Assembly (NCBI GenBank): GCA_964036195.1
Contig: OZ038456.1
Span: 20,598,104 to 20,662,103, forward strand
Length of the DNA: 64,000 bases
From: Sphaerolaimus hirsutus
Taxonomy: Eukaryota > Nematoda > Chromadorea > Monhysterida > Sphaerolaimidae
Direction: 5' to 3'
Shown here one piece after another: positions 11,338 to 22,662 of the stretch. The position numbers and the translations under genes were made by a program. Under the pieces are notes generated by a model. It saw only the letters and a program-made list of their open reading frames with translations, was not told where the DNA came from and searched no databases. Position 1 is the first letter of the stretch; each line of letters starts with the position of its first letter.

Positions 11338-11802
11338 GCTTTACTAAAAATCACCATTTTTCCAACGCTAGACGCCTTTTCATTGTCTTTCACAATTGCA
11401 TTTGCAACGATCTACAGAACGCAGGTGCATTTTCAATCGGAAATCAAACGTAAGCACATTCTGAATGTTACATCTAGAAATAAAACGGAAAGTATAAGAG
11501 ATCCACACCTCAGAAACTTAGATTCATACAAAAATACGAAAACAAGAAAAACCGCTATGTATAAATGTGATAAGAGACATCAAAACAACAACCGCAAAGC
11601 TAGTGATGTTAAAGGCCATGTCGCTTGGCGCCATTTTGCTATGGCGTCATTGGCGTTTGGGGGCCAAAGTCCTGCCGATTTTTACATCACTAGTATTGGC
11701 AAAAAACTCCTTACGGCAATATGCTAAAAACGAGTAAAAAGCGAGGTGAAATACGAATGCAAGTATCATCAAATTTATTCACCATCACTAAAACCGATCA
11801 AT
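11338..11802. other. 3' flank of NURF301 copy A; short TAGTGATG remnant inside
   Basis: Non-coding flank downstream of the NURF301 stop codon. Positions 11610-11693 hold an 84-bp remnant with TAGTGATGTTAAAGG and TTTACATCACTA ends and a few GGCGCC-like units; no matching target duplication. The same remnant lies at 30146-30236 in the other copy. Confidence 0.5.
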
Positions 11803-12907
11803 TTAAGGTATAAATTCAGGATGTCTCCTTGCTAGCTGCGCTTTCAACTGGGCCAAATTTTCGTCAAACCTCTTTTCCAATATTGACGCGCACTGACACA
11901 CGGGTGAATTCTGCGCGTGCTCAATTAATTAATTTCAATCATTAATACTCAAACATCATAGTGGCCGCACACACTGCCCATTTCGAAAATATGGATAAAA
12001 TGGTGTATATGAACTCACTTTGGCAACTCGCCAAACTGTTACAGTAAGTATTGAGATTTCGCTACTGCTATATTTCGATATGGGGGGGGGGTTGGTAGCC
12101 AAAAATAGATAGAAAGCTGAGCGGCCCCAGGATCGATAGATTACTGGGCGGTTGGGGGGGGGGTAAGCCCCCCCCATAGGAGACCCCTTCATATGACATT
12201 CTACAGGGTCTGAAGGTGGCCCCAGGTTCCGTTTTCATCGAAAAAAGAGAAAAAAACCTTTGCATTGAACACTCGCGCATTTTCAAAAATGCGTCCCAAA
12301 TCAGCGACGAAATCGGCCAAACAGCGGTAATCGAGCGATTCCAACTTTTCTGACACTCTGCGTAAATCTGTAGAAAGAAAAATAAATATTAGTTTGCCAT
12401 TTTAGTTTGCTGAACACATTTTAGTTTGCCAGAATAAATGATTTACGGTCTACATCAACAGTAGTTCACGGAAACCCATTTCCCTTTCGGTGAACTAAAA
12501 TGGGTTTACCGTTTCAGTTTCAAACCTGTTTCCGAGTCCAAACAAGTTTCCAAGCTTCCGCAATTAAACTAGTCAAAAAGGAGCCAATGAATCATAATCC
12601 CGGAAAATCTCTCAATTTTTTTTGATTAAATATTTCTCGATAAAACTGAAAACATATTAAAAAACAAAAAATGTTTTTTTTTTGCATATCTTTTTTTGAA
12701 AAATAGAAAATCTACCAAAATCCCCAAAAACATCACAACCCCCCCCCCCTCCCAAAAAAACCCACCCATGGGTCGTTTAATAATCCTGAAATACTGGGGG
12801 TAGCGAGTGCTGTCAACTGGATCCCTGAAGGGCCACGAAGTGCGGTGTTCTTTTAGGGCCTCAACTAAACGCCATAGTAGGGGGTAATCGTCGCGAGTTA
12901 ACTCGAG
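11803..12907 (-). CDS. nurf-1: Bromodomain exons of NURF301 copy A (three exons)
   Basis: Exons 12766-12907, 12258-12367 and 11803-11910 encode one bromodomain: helix Z and the ZA loop with WPFRDPVDSTRYPQYFRIIK, then PMDLRRVSEKL, then the helix-B to BC-loop segment IFENARVFNAK-NSPVCQCAS. The acetyl-lysine-anchoring asparagine of the BC loop is present in FNAK-NSP (family: YNPxDSPFYQCA). The last residues are RRHPEFIP before TAA. The phase-1 junction between the first two exons restores the conserved PMDL, which supports the splice choice. Confidence 0.92.
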
Positions 12908-15900
12908 CTGGAAATTTATTAAGGGCAAATAATTAGGGCATTTTTGTGAATATTTTAGTAGGATTTTCTTGTTAATGTAGGGCATTAAAGTAGGGTGACT
13001 TAAATGGCACCGGAATTCTGTAGAATGGCGAAAATTCTGTAAAATCTAGAACGCTCGGTGACAAAAAGGAAAATTTTGCCGGGAATTTCACGCAACATTC
13101 GACAAATTAGTGTCACACTTTACAGGGAGCGTGACCAGCCGCAGTTGCCTCAAAAATTTTCATGACATTTCAAAGATTTACTTGTCAGCCAGAATTGACA
13201 AGATCGCCACCACTCAGATCAGGATAAAAAAACCCGATCAGATCGTCACTTGACCCGACAATCATAGCAGAACCTCCACAACCGACCCGTCAAAACCCGG
13301 GTCAAAACCAAAAACTGCCCTACAACCCTACCTCAGCAACCTTCTCCGCCCTACAATTGGCCGCGTCGTCCTGACACTGGGGGCACGCATAGGAATCCAT
13401 GGCTACCGCGTCTTCCTGGGTTATTCCTACGCAACGGGGGTGGAACCAATCGTCGCAACGGTCGCAGCCCACGTAGAATCTGAGGGGGGGGGTTAAAATT
13501 TTATTCTTTGGTTTTTTTGGGGGGGGGGCGGGTCGATTTTTTTGATTGGTGTTAAATGGGTGCGACGCGTATTTTGGGCGCATACACACTAGTTGACATC
13601 GTAATGTAGTGTAGGGTTCAAACGGGATCCCGATCCCGATCCCGGATCCCGTGAAATTCCGGGATTTAGCAGTCCCGATCCCGATCCCAAAACCCCAATC
13701 CCGATCCCGATCCCGAAATCCAAAAATACCAATCCCGATCCCGATCCCGAAAACTTTCAAATCCCGATCTCGATCCCGAGAATCTCCCAAGTCCGGGATC
13801 CCGATCCCGGAAAAAATAGTGGAAATTATAAAAAGTGAAAAAATGACGTTTTTGCGTGCAAAAATGTCAACGCAAACCCCCAGCGTCCATTTTATGTCAC
13901 TTTTCTGGCATCCAACAGTATTTTGAGACCTTTATGAACAATTGTGAATGCCAGAACAGTGATAAAAATCTCTATCCCTATTCCCCAATCCCGATCCCGA
14001 AAAAATGCCAATCCCGATCCCGATCCCGTGACTAGGGTTGGGACGATATATCGTATCGAATATCGGATATCGACGATTTTTTCATATCGAATATCGAATA
14101 TCGATATCGAAAATTTTGAAAAAATATCGAATATCGATATCGAATATCGACCATTTTTTCGATATTTTTCGATATTCCTCCCTTCCCTGGCCTGACTTGA
14201 AATGTGCCAGGAATGGCACTGTTAGAAAGAGATTTTGTTGGTAATTTTCAAAAATTTTGTGCCCAAGCACGTCCTTGTCATCACATGACAGGTATGTCCA
14301 TTTCAGCATTTGCAAACACCTCGAATGTTGTGCAAATGCACTCATAAATGTCCACGTCAGAGTATGTGCCATTCTCCTGACTGCATCGGTCAGATTTTAG
14401 GGGGTGGGGAGATTTTATGTTCATTTTATGTAAATTTGTATAATCTACTTTTTAGTAAGGAGATGATTAACTATGTTTGTGACCAAATGGAAATAAATTA
14501 TGACACTCAGATAAAAATAACAAGCAACAAAAGTAAAATATCGAAATATCGAAAATATCGAAATATCGATATCGAATATCGAGCATATTTTCATATCGAA
14601 TATCGATATCGAATATCGAGGGTCCATATCGTATCGATATCGAATATCGAGTTTCAGAAAAAAATATCGAATATCGAATATCGATATCGAAAAGTCGTAT
14701 CGTCCCAACCCTACCCGTGACCCCAATTCCGGCCAATCCCGATCCCGATCCCGAAATCTCAAAATATCAATCCCGATCCCGAAACCCCAATCCCGATCCC
14801 GAAATCTCAAAAAGTGAATCCCGATCCCGATCCCGAAAGTCAATCCCGTTTGAACCCTAATGTAGTGTCAACTGAAAACACACCAACAAATTTTTTAAAG
14901 CATCACACTCAACAGAAACAATGAAAATTAAGTGTCACGATATAAATTTGACTATGCTCTATCGCAAAGGAAAGTTGAAATCACACGATTAACCAAAATT
15001 GAGGTGAATTAAGTTGACACGAATTGTGATGTCAACTAGTGTGTGTGGAAAAATTGTGATCTAACACTGGAAAATTGCGAGCTGATAAAAATACTGTAGC
15101 CTATTGTGTTTACACGCCGAAATTTCGACAGATTTAAAAAACGCATAAATCAGCTTTGAACGCACTTTAGTCTACCAGAACGATTTATTTTTATCTTTAT
15201 TTCCAATCAAAACCAACAAAAAAATGCAAAAATAGAAACAACCCACTGCGTATCATCATAAGGAGTCTTGCAACTACAATAAACATTGTCCGACTGCTGT
15301 ATCTGAACTGGCTGCGGCTGGCCCGGCTGTTTATTACAAGACAAACACAGAAATTCATCCATTTTGCGGGCTTTTTTCGAACTGATGCCGACGCAACTGC
15401 CGTGGTACCACTTGCCGCACAGCGAGCACGCCAGGTAGAATCTGGATGGGATTTTTAAAATGATTTTTAGACTCCTTAAAATAATGATCAAGTGGGCCCC
15501 GCACACACAGACACTAGTTGACTTAAAGATTTTTGTAACCCCCCAACCCCCGCCCCCCCCTTTTCCAACCCCCGGTCAGTAAAGAAATAAACTCAACGAC
15601 TTCTTACACGAAACAAAAAAAATTTCGTGCCAGTCTGAACCACTGGCCGGACTGGTGCCAGTTCCGCAAAATGAGAAGTGAAATGACAAAGGCGAAGTAA
15701 AAGCGCAAAGGCCAAGTGAAATGGCAAGTGAATTGGCAAGTGAAATGGCTAAAGCGAAGAGAAATTACTTTTTATTTTTATTTTTTTCTTCGCTTTTGCC
15801 ATTTCACTTCTCACTTCTTATTTTGCGGAGCTGGCCCCTGGTCGACTCTAAATGCATTTATGTGCCAATTTTGGACTTCTCACATTTCTCGCTATTTTTT

Positions 15901-18900
15901 CGACAAAAATGCGGACTTTAGCCCTATTCAGAGTGAACTTATCGACCTTTCACCATATTTTTTCTAAATACCCAAAAAGGTGCTAAACTTCTAAAATTCC
16001 CACCTGGTAGGATCATATCTAGTCCTACAAACGCAATGCAACTTGGAAGGGTCCAACAAATTCTGAACCTCCGCAGCTTTCTGATGTTCATCGACCTCAC
16101 TATTCAATTTTCCATCCCGATCCTCAAATCGACTCAACCCCTCGGAAGCGGTCGACACCTCCGGACCCATGTTCAAAAACTGCTCCCCATTCCCACTATG
16201 GGACATTGTGTAGGTTTGCTGTGTGGGTGGGGCATGGCCGCCATGTTGGGGCTGTCCGGCGTGCTGTTGGAGCTGAATTTGATTGTTCCAGTTCCCTTCC
16301 ATTTGGAGGAGACTTTCGGCCGCTCGACGTTCTTCCATTTCGGTCATACTCTGTGGGGGGGTGGGATTTTTTTATACGAAGAGTGCCGCTGCAACTTCAA
16401 AACCATGTAAAATGACAATTGCAAAATGTCAGCTGCCATGGAATGTGGTACAAGGCATAAAATGCCATGTATAATGTCAAATTTTATTTCACTTTTTTAC
16501 CGGTCGTTTGACATCTTACAGGGAATTTTATAACATTTGCCACATTTATATGATTTTTCACACTTTGCATGACATTTGCAATTTTACATAGCATTTACAT
16601 GACGTTTAACAATTTGCAGGACATTTTACTTTTTACAGGGTCTGATATTGACCCATGGACATATAATCAGTGCGGCGGAAATGACTGCAAATTTGTGCAG
16701 AGAAATCTGAAATTAGCCGATCCACGTGCAATATTTCCGTAAAATTTAAACACAAATGATGGTCCACAAACAGTCAACCATTAATTTCATAAATACACTA
16801 CACTACCATACTAAACGTCGGGATCGGGGACGTAAAATCCATAATCGTTAAAACGTATTTACGTTTACTCGATAAATACGTATACTCGCGTACTGCGTAA
16901 ATACGTTTACCTACGTTTCCTCCCGAAAAAATACCAGTACTCACTTACTCGCGTACTTTTTGAAAGTATGCGAGTACAAAAACGTATTTTAAGGGGACAG
17001 AAAATGTCCTTTGTCAGACAGAAAGTGACAAACATAGGACGTTTTACTAACGGGGGTCCCCTTAACCCCCCCCCCCAAACCCCCACCTGAAACGGATCCT
17101 CCTCGCTAGTAACGACCGTGTGGAAAGCGACCGGTTCCGGCGCGGGCTCGGGGGTGCCCACCGCCCCCGAGGGGTCCCCATCGTGCTCGTGACGCAAATT
17201 GTCGTTCTCGTCGACAAGGCGAACTTTGGCCGGGGGGCCCAGATCGTCCAGTTGACTGGAGCCGCCGCCTGGATGGGATAATGGGGGTGGAAAAATACAC
17301 TTTGCAGTTTGAAGGCGAGGAAAGTGTGAAAAAATGGAACTTTGCAGTTTGAGGTAATGGAAAAAGTCTAAAAATGCAACTTTACTCACCTCGCACTATC
17401 GGCAGTAAGCGACCATAATACGGGTCCAGCTGGGTCCATGTGATCTGCGCACGAAAATACATTTGAAAACACCCTAAATAAATAGATGCTAATTCCGCAT
17501 ATTTTTTATAAAGTCCCATGTAACGGAAATACCGTATTTCCTCGAAATACCATAGGGGTCATTCCGAGGGGTTTAATTCAAGGGGTAGTAATCAATATGG
17601 TAGTAATCTCAATATTGATACAAAAAGTGACAGAGAGACCCATCCCTCCCCTGATCAAATAACAGCTAACTTTCCTTGTCTCCAGACTCAATACTCACGT
17701 AAACACTCAATACACCATAACTCAGCACCCACACCCCTCACTTCTCAAAACCCCAATCCAAGTAAACCCACAAACCCCCCTCCCAACCCCCCACAAACCC
17801 CGGCCATATACTCTCCATGTCGCTCCAATCTGTAGCGTCGCTTGGCAACTTCCCTGCGAATGTAAGACAGTCGATCGTTGATAACCGCGTCCCAGGCGCG
17901 CTCTTGTTGTCGCTGTTGGCTGTGTGGGGTTTGAAAGTGGGTGTGGAGATTGAATGGGTTACAATGCTAAATCTTTAAATTATCAATTTTCATTTTCTTT
18001 ATCGCGTCATCGTTATCTGAACAAAATCATTATTATTGATTGATCAGTGTATTTCGAAAATTCGAGGTTTTTTAAATCAGTGAAAAATTGAAATAATTAT
18101 TTCAGAAGGTTTTGATGTCCAGATGAAATACCTATGTCCCCAACCTTGTGCGATGTGTCAACCAAAAAAAATTTCACTACTGAACTTTTGACATTTTGCA
18201 TTATTAGAAAAATTAGCAGGATTTGACTTTACACTACACCACATCACTTGACTTTACACTTTTCACGACATTTGTCACGACTTTACGTTGGCACGACTGC
18301 CCCACAAAACCACCCAACCCCAAACCACCCCAAAAAAACCAACGCCTTCAACTTGACAGCCAACTTCTTCCACTGGGCGTTCCTCTCAGCCTCGTCTCTC
18401 CTGTGCACCTGGTCGACCGTCCTGAGGGCACTCTCAGAACCTGTAAAATGCCGTGTAAAATGTAAAATGTCATTGAAAGTGTCAAAAGTCATGTAAAATA
18501 CCCTGCGAAATGGCAAACGTACGTTCGCCATTTCACAGAGCATTTTACATGACCTTATCCACTTTACATGACATTTTACATTTTACATGGCATTTTACAG
18601 ACTCCGAGAGTGCCACCTGAGCAAGTCGTCCATAAGCTGCTCGCACTCGCGGTAGCGCTGTACATCGCCGCCGCCAGACTGCCGTCGGTGTTCGTTTTGG
18701 GAATGGGAACCCCCGACACCGTGATGGAGGTATTGCTGCTTGTCGTTTTGGGTCTGGGGGGTTGGGGGTGGGGGGTTGGAAAATGGAGTTTTTTCAACGA
18801 GCCGGGTGTAAAAAATAAAAAGACGTTTGAAAAATGTTTTAAACACATTTTTAAAACAAAGAAAGCGTTTTTTAAGTCATCGAATAAAAACTCGGACTGG

Positions 18901-19930
18901 AAAATATGAATAGATTCATTGATGGTATGTATATTTTGGAAAGTATTGGGCAAAATGTGGCCGTGCTGTAGATGGTCTTTGAAGGCCCAAAATATTTCAT
19001 TTCATAATTAAAACGAAATCCAAAAAATCTATATTGCACAATTTTTTTTTGAACAAAAACGTGAATTTGAAAAAATTCAACAGGGCTACCCCACCTAAAC
19101 CCACCCAACCCAACAAACTCCCACAACCCATTTAAAAAACCCACCCCCTACTAACCCACTGCCCCAGCACGCCGTGAGTGAGCGTCTGGGTCAAATTATA
19201 TCTAGCTTGCGTAATACTCAAATCATTGTGCACATGCTGCGCCCTAGGCGCCTGATGCGTAGGGTGCATAAGGCGCCCCTGTTCGGCAACCATCATCGAG
19301 TTTTGGCCTTGAGCATGCGGGTCGTAGCTTGGATTGATGTAACTGGAATTTTGGGTTGGGTGTAGTTTTTGTGCGGAAATTTGAAAAATAAAATTTTGGT
19401 ACAAACTCGTAAAATTGGCTTTCGTCCGGCGCGAATTTCGGCGTGACCGGGCGATCCATTCTGACCGTCGGCGTGACCCACTCTGGGCGGATAATTTCAC
19501 AAATTCAAAACTGTAAAAAATGTATCCAAACATATTTATAAAGTAAGAGTGCAAAATTTGCACTGTCGCGGGCGGGAATCGAACCCGCGACTTTCGCATA
19601 TCACTCGAGTGCCCAAAAACACTGGACTACAGTAACAGCTGGGCTTATACGACATATTTACGTATATGCCTATACGGCGATTCCATTAAGTATAAAAATC
19701 GCAACTTCAAAGTCACAAAACCCCCCCAAAAAAACTCACTCAATTCAGCCTGTTTACTGTGGCTCCTGGCCCAGTATGCGCACCGGGCCGCGCCACTCGG
19801 CGGCACGGTTCCATATTCGGGTTTTTGACTTTTTCGGGGGCGGGGCTGCCCGACATCGGGCCCCACATGTTGAGGGGGTACGGGCGTACTCGATTCGACT
19901 CCGCCCACGTCCAGGTTGTTGCTGTCCGTG
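11803..19930 (-). CDS. nurf-1: NURF301/BPTF chromatin-remodelling subunit, copy A (C-terminal 14 exons)
   Basis: Largest subunit of the ISWI-containing NURF remodeller; in the nucleus its C-terminal PHD finger and bromodomain read H3K4me3 and acetyl-histone. Exons in coding order: 19740-19930, 19407-19482, 19156-19342, 18617-18753, 18344-18421, 17799-17919, 17390-17444, 17087-17268, 16004-16350, 15247-15441, 13332-13479, 12766-12907, 12258-12367, 11803-11910 (TAA stop). Each junction keeps phase. The first PHD finger spans LHCVCRTRYD-FYLACSLCGKWYHGSC, and the second [37 protein letters not shown]. The bromodomain runs from LELTRDDYPLLW to SILEKRF. The copy stops at the first N gap after its 14th exon from the 3' end, so it is partial by assembly. 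The acceptor of 18344-18421 is ambiguous because a MITE forms that intron. Confidence 0.93.
13332..16350 (-). CDS. nurf-1: Tandem PHD-finger exons of NURF301 copy A
   Basis: Exons 16004-16350, 15247-15441 and 13332-13479. Each finger is split by an intron between its first Cys pair and FY(L/V)(A/G)C, as if one unit with its intron had been duplicated. Both fingers have the Cys4-His-Cys3 pattern, with His in KWYHGSC and DWFHPRC. The second finger carries Y and W near the expected aromatic-cage positions for H3K4me3 (family knowledge; I have not modelled it). The 5' part of the first exon is Gln-rich. Confidence 0.9.
13612..14859. mobile_element. GGGATC-array hAT-like element in a NURF301 intron (copy A)
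   Basis: Termini are TAGGGTTCAAACGGGATCC and GGGATTGAC-type complement ending CGTTTGAACCCTA. The direct repeat ATGTAGTG flanks it (13604-13611, 14860-14867). Arrays of CCCGATCCCGAT flank a core of about 150 bp. It is interrupted by an ATCGAT element at 14033-14713. The same insertion, without the nested element, lies at 32183-32725, so it predates the split of the two copies. Confidence 0.9.
14033..14713. mobile_element. ATCGATAT-array hAT-like element nested in the GGGATC element
   Basis: Starts TAGGGTTGGGACGATATATC and ends CGTCCCAACCCTA. The target duplication is CCCGTGAC at 14025-14032 and 14714-14721. The other copy holds the empty site (GATCCCGTGACCCCAATTCC near 32583), which proves the boundaries and the 8-bp duplication. 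Both subterminal zones are ATATCGATATCGA arrays, and the 330-bp core has no reading frame. Confidence 0.93.
15640..15850. repeat. Inverted-repeat MITE (CCAGTTCCGCAAAAT ends) in a NURF301 intron
   Basis: The left part GTGCCAGTTCCGCAAAATGA and the right part TTATTTTGCGGAGCTGGCCC pair, with arms of (A)GAAGTGAAATGGCAAGTG units. The allelic copy at 33520-33745 differs by small tandem indels in the arms. Confidence 0.6.
16390..16650. repeat. Decayed CTGTAAAATG MITE in a NURF301 intron
   Basis: Ends TTCAAAACCATGTAAAATGA and TTTTTACAGGGTCTGATATT are diverged versions of the family termini. It lies 40 bp inside the acceptor of exon 16004-16350. The allelic copy is 34290-34550. Confidence 0.55.
18427..18614. 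mobile_element. CTGTAAAATG MITE forming a NURF301 intron (copy A)
   Basis: An inverted-repeat element of 188 bp (GGCACTCTCAGAACCTGTAAAA ends shortened here; right end ACTCCGAGAGTGCC) that fills almost the entire gap between coding exons 18617-18753 and 18344-18421. CCTGAG occurs immediately outside both ends. On the coding strand the left junction offers CTCAG|GTGGCACTC and CT|GTAAAATG as donors. The right junction offers GAGAG|TGCC and CCTCAG|GAC as acceptors, and these combinations keep frame. Chosen model: intron 18422-18616, 195 nt. Confidence 0.8.
19564..19636 (-). tRNA. tRNA-Ile(GAU)-like sequence, degenerate, in a NURF301 intron
   Basis: The minus strand folds as a 73-nt cloverleaf. 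Perfect T arm (GCGGG TTCGATT CCCGC) containing a pol III B box GGTTCGATTCC; D stem GTCC/GGGC; acceptor stem with five pairs in this copy, and one more in the copy at 38195-38266. The loop GTGATAT puts GAT at the anticodon position. The anticodon stem has only three pairs, so this is probably a tRNA pseudogene or tRNA-derived insertion. It lies between NURF301 exons on the coding strand of that gene. Confidence 0.6.
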
Positions 19931-20051
19931 CTGTTTTTGAGGGGGGAGGGGGGGGTTATTGAGGGTGGGAATTATTGAAGATGGGGGTTATTGAAGGTGG
20001 GCGGTATGAAGGTGGGGGTGGGATTTTCATCATTTTCGGATTTTTAAATGT

Positions 20052-20251
20052 NNNNNNNNNNNNNNNNNNNNNNNNNNNNNNNNNNNNNNNNNNNNNNNNN
20101 NNNNNNNNNNNNNNNNNNNNNNNNNNNNNNNNNNNNNNNNNNNNNNNNNNNNNNNNNNNNNNNNNNNNNNNNNNNNNNNNNNNNNNNNNNNNNNNNNNNN
20201 NNNNNNNNNNNNNNNNNNNNNNNNNNNNNNNNNNNNNNNNNNNNNNNNNNN
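20052..20251. other. Assembly gap of 200 N
   Basis: Exactly 200 N, a conventional placeholder length. The left contig ends upstream of NURF301 exon 19740-19930. The right contig begins inside a palindromic repeat. The two sides are not shown to be adjacent. Confidence 0.99.
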
Positions 20252-20588
20252 TTTTCTAATTGAGCTATCAAAAGATGTATATCAAGGGAAATGTATACAA
20301 ATCTAATAATATAGGCTATCAACACAGCAAACTGCATCACAAGCAACAGTTTCACCAAACTTTTGCATGGCAGCGTGAGCTGTGTCAAAGTGCTGCAAAC
20401 ATTAAAGATACGAAAAGCTCACGCTGCCATGCAAAAGTTTGGTGAAACTGTTTCTTGTGATGCAGTTTGCTGTGTTGATAGCCTATATTATTAGATTTGT
20501 ATACATTTCCCTTGATATACATCTTTTGATAGCTCAATTAGAAAATGGCATGGTATATGATATATCACTTTTGTGCATTCAAAAGCAT
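20252..20588. repeat. Second copy of the AGCTATCAAAAGATGTA palindrome
   Basis: Near-perfect palindrome centred near 20400, matching 10068-10455 but with a shorter loop (GCTGTGTCAAAGTGCTGCAAAC...). Its left end is cut by the N gap. Confidence 0.75.
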
Positions 20589-20849
20589 ACAGATGTTTTG
20601 GCTGCAGCGTCCACTTTTTGTTGGCTTTAGCCATTTTTTATTGGATGTACTTCTTTTCGGGGGCCACAGGCCCAAAAAATTTATAAGTTATTGCAAATCA
20701 AGCAAATGCCAAATTTGGCACTGAGAAAGACAATCTATAGTCAAGAAGAAGCCAAATACTAATATTCAAAATATTTTCAACTTGAATGTCACAAATTTCT
20801 GGTTTGTATTAGTATAATTACTTGATTTTTATCTGAAATTGTTCACCTG

Positions 20850-22000
20850 AAAGTTGCCACTTGACATTTGAACGGACATTAAGAACTTGACATTTAGAAC
20901 CTAAAAGTTATCACTTGACATTTCTGACTTGACATTACCCACTTGACAATGACTTGACATGAACCACCTGCCATATTTTCACCTGATAGTTTTCACTTGA
21001 CATTTATGACTTGACACCTGAAAATAATCACCTGAAAATTATCAGTTGACACCAAAAACTTGACATTTGAATTGAACTATCACTTGACACCAAAAATGAC
21101 TTTTACTTGTCATTTGACTGGAATTTCACTTGAATGTTGGTATCTCCACTTCATCTCCACTATCACTATCTCCCTGTTAATAGTGCTTTTTTATGCTGTT
21201 TTTATCGAGTGGCACCATGGAGTCCAATATGGCACCATTTTTATGGAGTGGTGCCATAGACTCCAAAGTGGCGCCATCTTATGTATATTTTTATTTTTTA
21301 TTTCAAAATAATTTTTTTTCAAATTTTTTTCTTCAAATGTTTCATTCAAATTTATTCAAAGTTTTTTATAAATAATTTATAATTTTTTTAAATTTTTGTT
21401 TTTAATTTAAAAAAAGTAGAAATAAAAAAAATTAAAAAATATAAAAATAAAAAAAACTTTAAAAAAACTTTAAAAAAATTTGTTTAATTTTAAAAAATTG
21501 AAAAAAATTTGAAAAAAAATAAATAAAAAATAAATAAAATTTTAATAAAATTTTTGAAAAAATTGAACAAATTTGAAAAATTAGATGCTAGAATTAGATG
21601 CCTCAAATCAGAACTAGGTGCCTCAATTGCCTCAATTTTTTTAAACTTAAAAAAAATTTAATCAATTTTTTTTATTTGTAACAAAATAAAAAAATAAAAA
21701 GAATAAATAAATAAATTAAAAAAAAAAACTTAAAAAAAATTTTAATTTAAAAAATGTATTTTTTTTTGAAAAAATTAAAAAAATTTATTTTAATTTAATA
21801 AAAAATTTAAAAAAATTGAACAAATTTGAAAAAATAGATGCTAGAACTAGATGCCTCAATTCGGAACGAAATAGGCACCTCAATCGCCATTTCTGACTTT
21901 GTATTACCGCTTGTCATTTATGAGTTGACTGACAACTTGACATTTAACTTGATTTTTCACTTGACATTCGACTTGACATTAACCACTACAACTTTATGAC
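20850..22000. repeat. ACTTGACAT motif arrays around an AT-rich core
   Basis: At 20860-21130 about fifteen (C/A)ACTTGACATT units occur in one orientation, and at 21900-21990 a further run. Between them 21290-21850 is nearly pure A/T homopolymer mixture with short CTAGAATTAGATGCCTCAA phrases. The layout resembles the other motif-array elements, but I could not find inverted termini or a target duplication. No gene. Confidence 0.5.
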
Positions 22001-22662
22001 TGAAAGTAATCACTGACTCCAAGGTCACATGCTCAATATCACATCAAGCAGTACTTCAGGCATGTGTGCGCATTTTACACAAAACAAGCAAACTTGAATA
22101 ACTTTTGTAAATCTCAACCAAAATCGCCAAAAATTGGCTCATTTGAAAGCTCTAGTCATGGCACACATCAACAAATTTTTTTTATTGCCGCATTTGTATT
22201 CAAATTTTAAATTTATTGAGGTTTGAAAATTTCAAACAGATACCATCCCAAAGTGGGCGGAGCCTGTGAAAAAAATTCCCGAAAATAAGAAATGGCATCA
22301 TATGCTCTTTCATATGAGCCATCAACCATGAAAATCGGTCGTGTTTCAAGGAAGTTATTGCAGTTTGAAGATTGTCGGGAGAACAAGAAGAACAAGAACA
22401 ACGACAACAACACTGTCTAGAAAAGAAAATGTGCAATAACTTCCTCCGAACTCGACCATTTGATCTGAAAATTTGCATGGGGGTACTTTTCTACACGGGC
22501 TATTCAATGGTATAATTTGTTTTGCCGTAGCTTGTCGCGCTCCGAAGTTATTGCGATTTCAATTTTGCGATTTCCGCATTTTGGTGTGTCGGACCATATT
22601 ATGGGTGGGTCGCTTGCGCCCTCCCTCGGCAGCGAGGGATGGCGCTGGCGCGCCCACCCGAT
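22001..22662. other. Stretch without a recognisable gene
   Basis: Contains AATCTCAACCAAAATCGCCA and CGAAGTTATTGCGATTTC phrases typical of decayed inverted repeats. Open frames have no supporting splice sites or similarity that I recognise. Confidence 0.4.

Noticed and set aside
11604..11700. Complete hAT-like element with TAGTGATG ends
   Set aside because: Termini are present but the flanking 8-bp sequences do not match in either allele, so it is listed only as a remnant.
13320..14843. Long open frames rich in Asp-Arg-Asp-Arg or Gly-Ile-Gly-Ile (for example 13320-13790 upstream part, 9737-9949, 32059-32454)
   Set aside because: They are translations of the GGGATC repeat array in several frames and both strands. 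Only the PHD part of 13320-13790 is a real exon.
19132..19599. Unspliced 155-codon reading across 19343-19402
   Set aside because: The allele in contig 2 has a TAA in that frame, while splicing out 19343-19406 keeps phase in both alleles.
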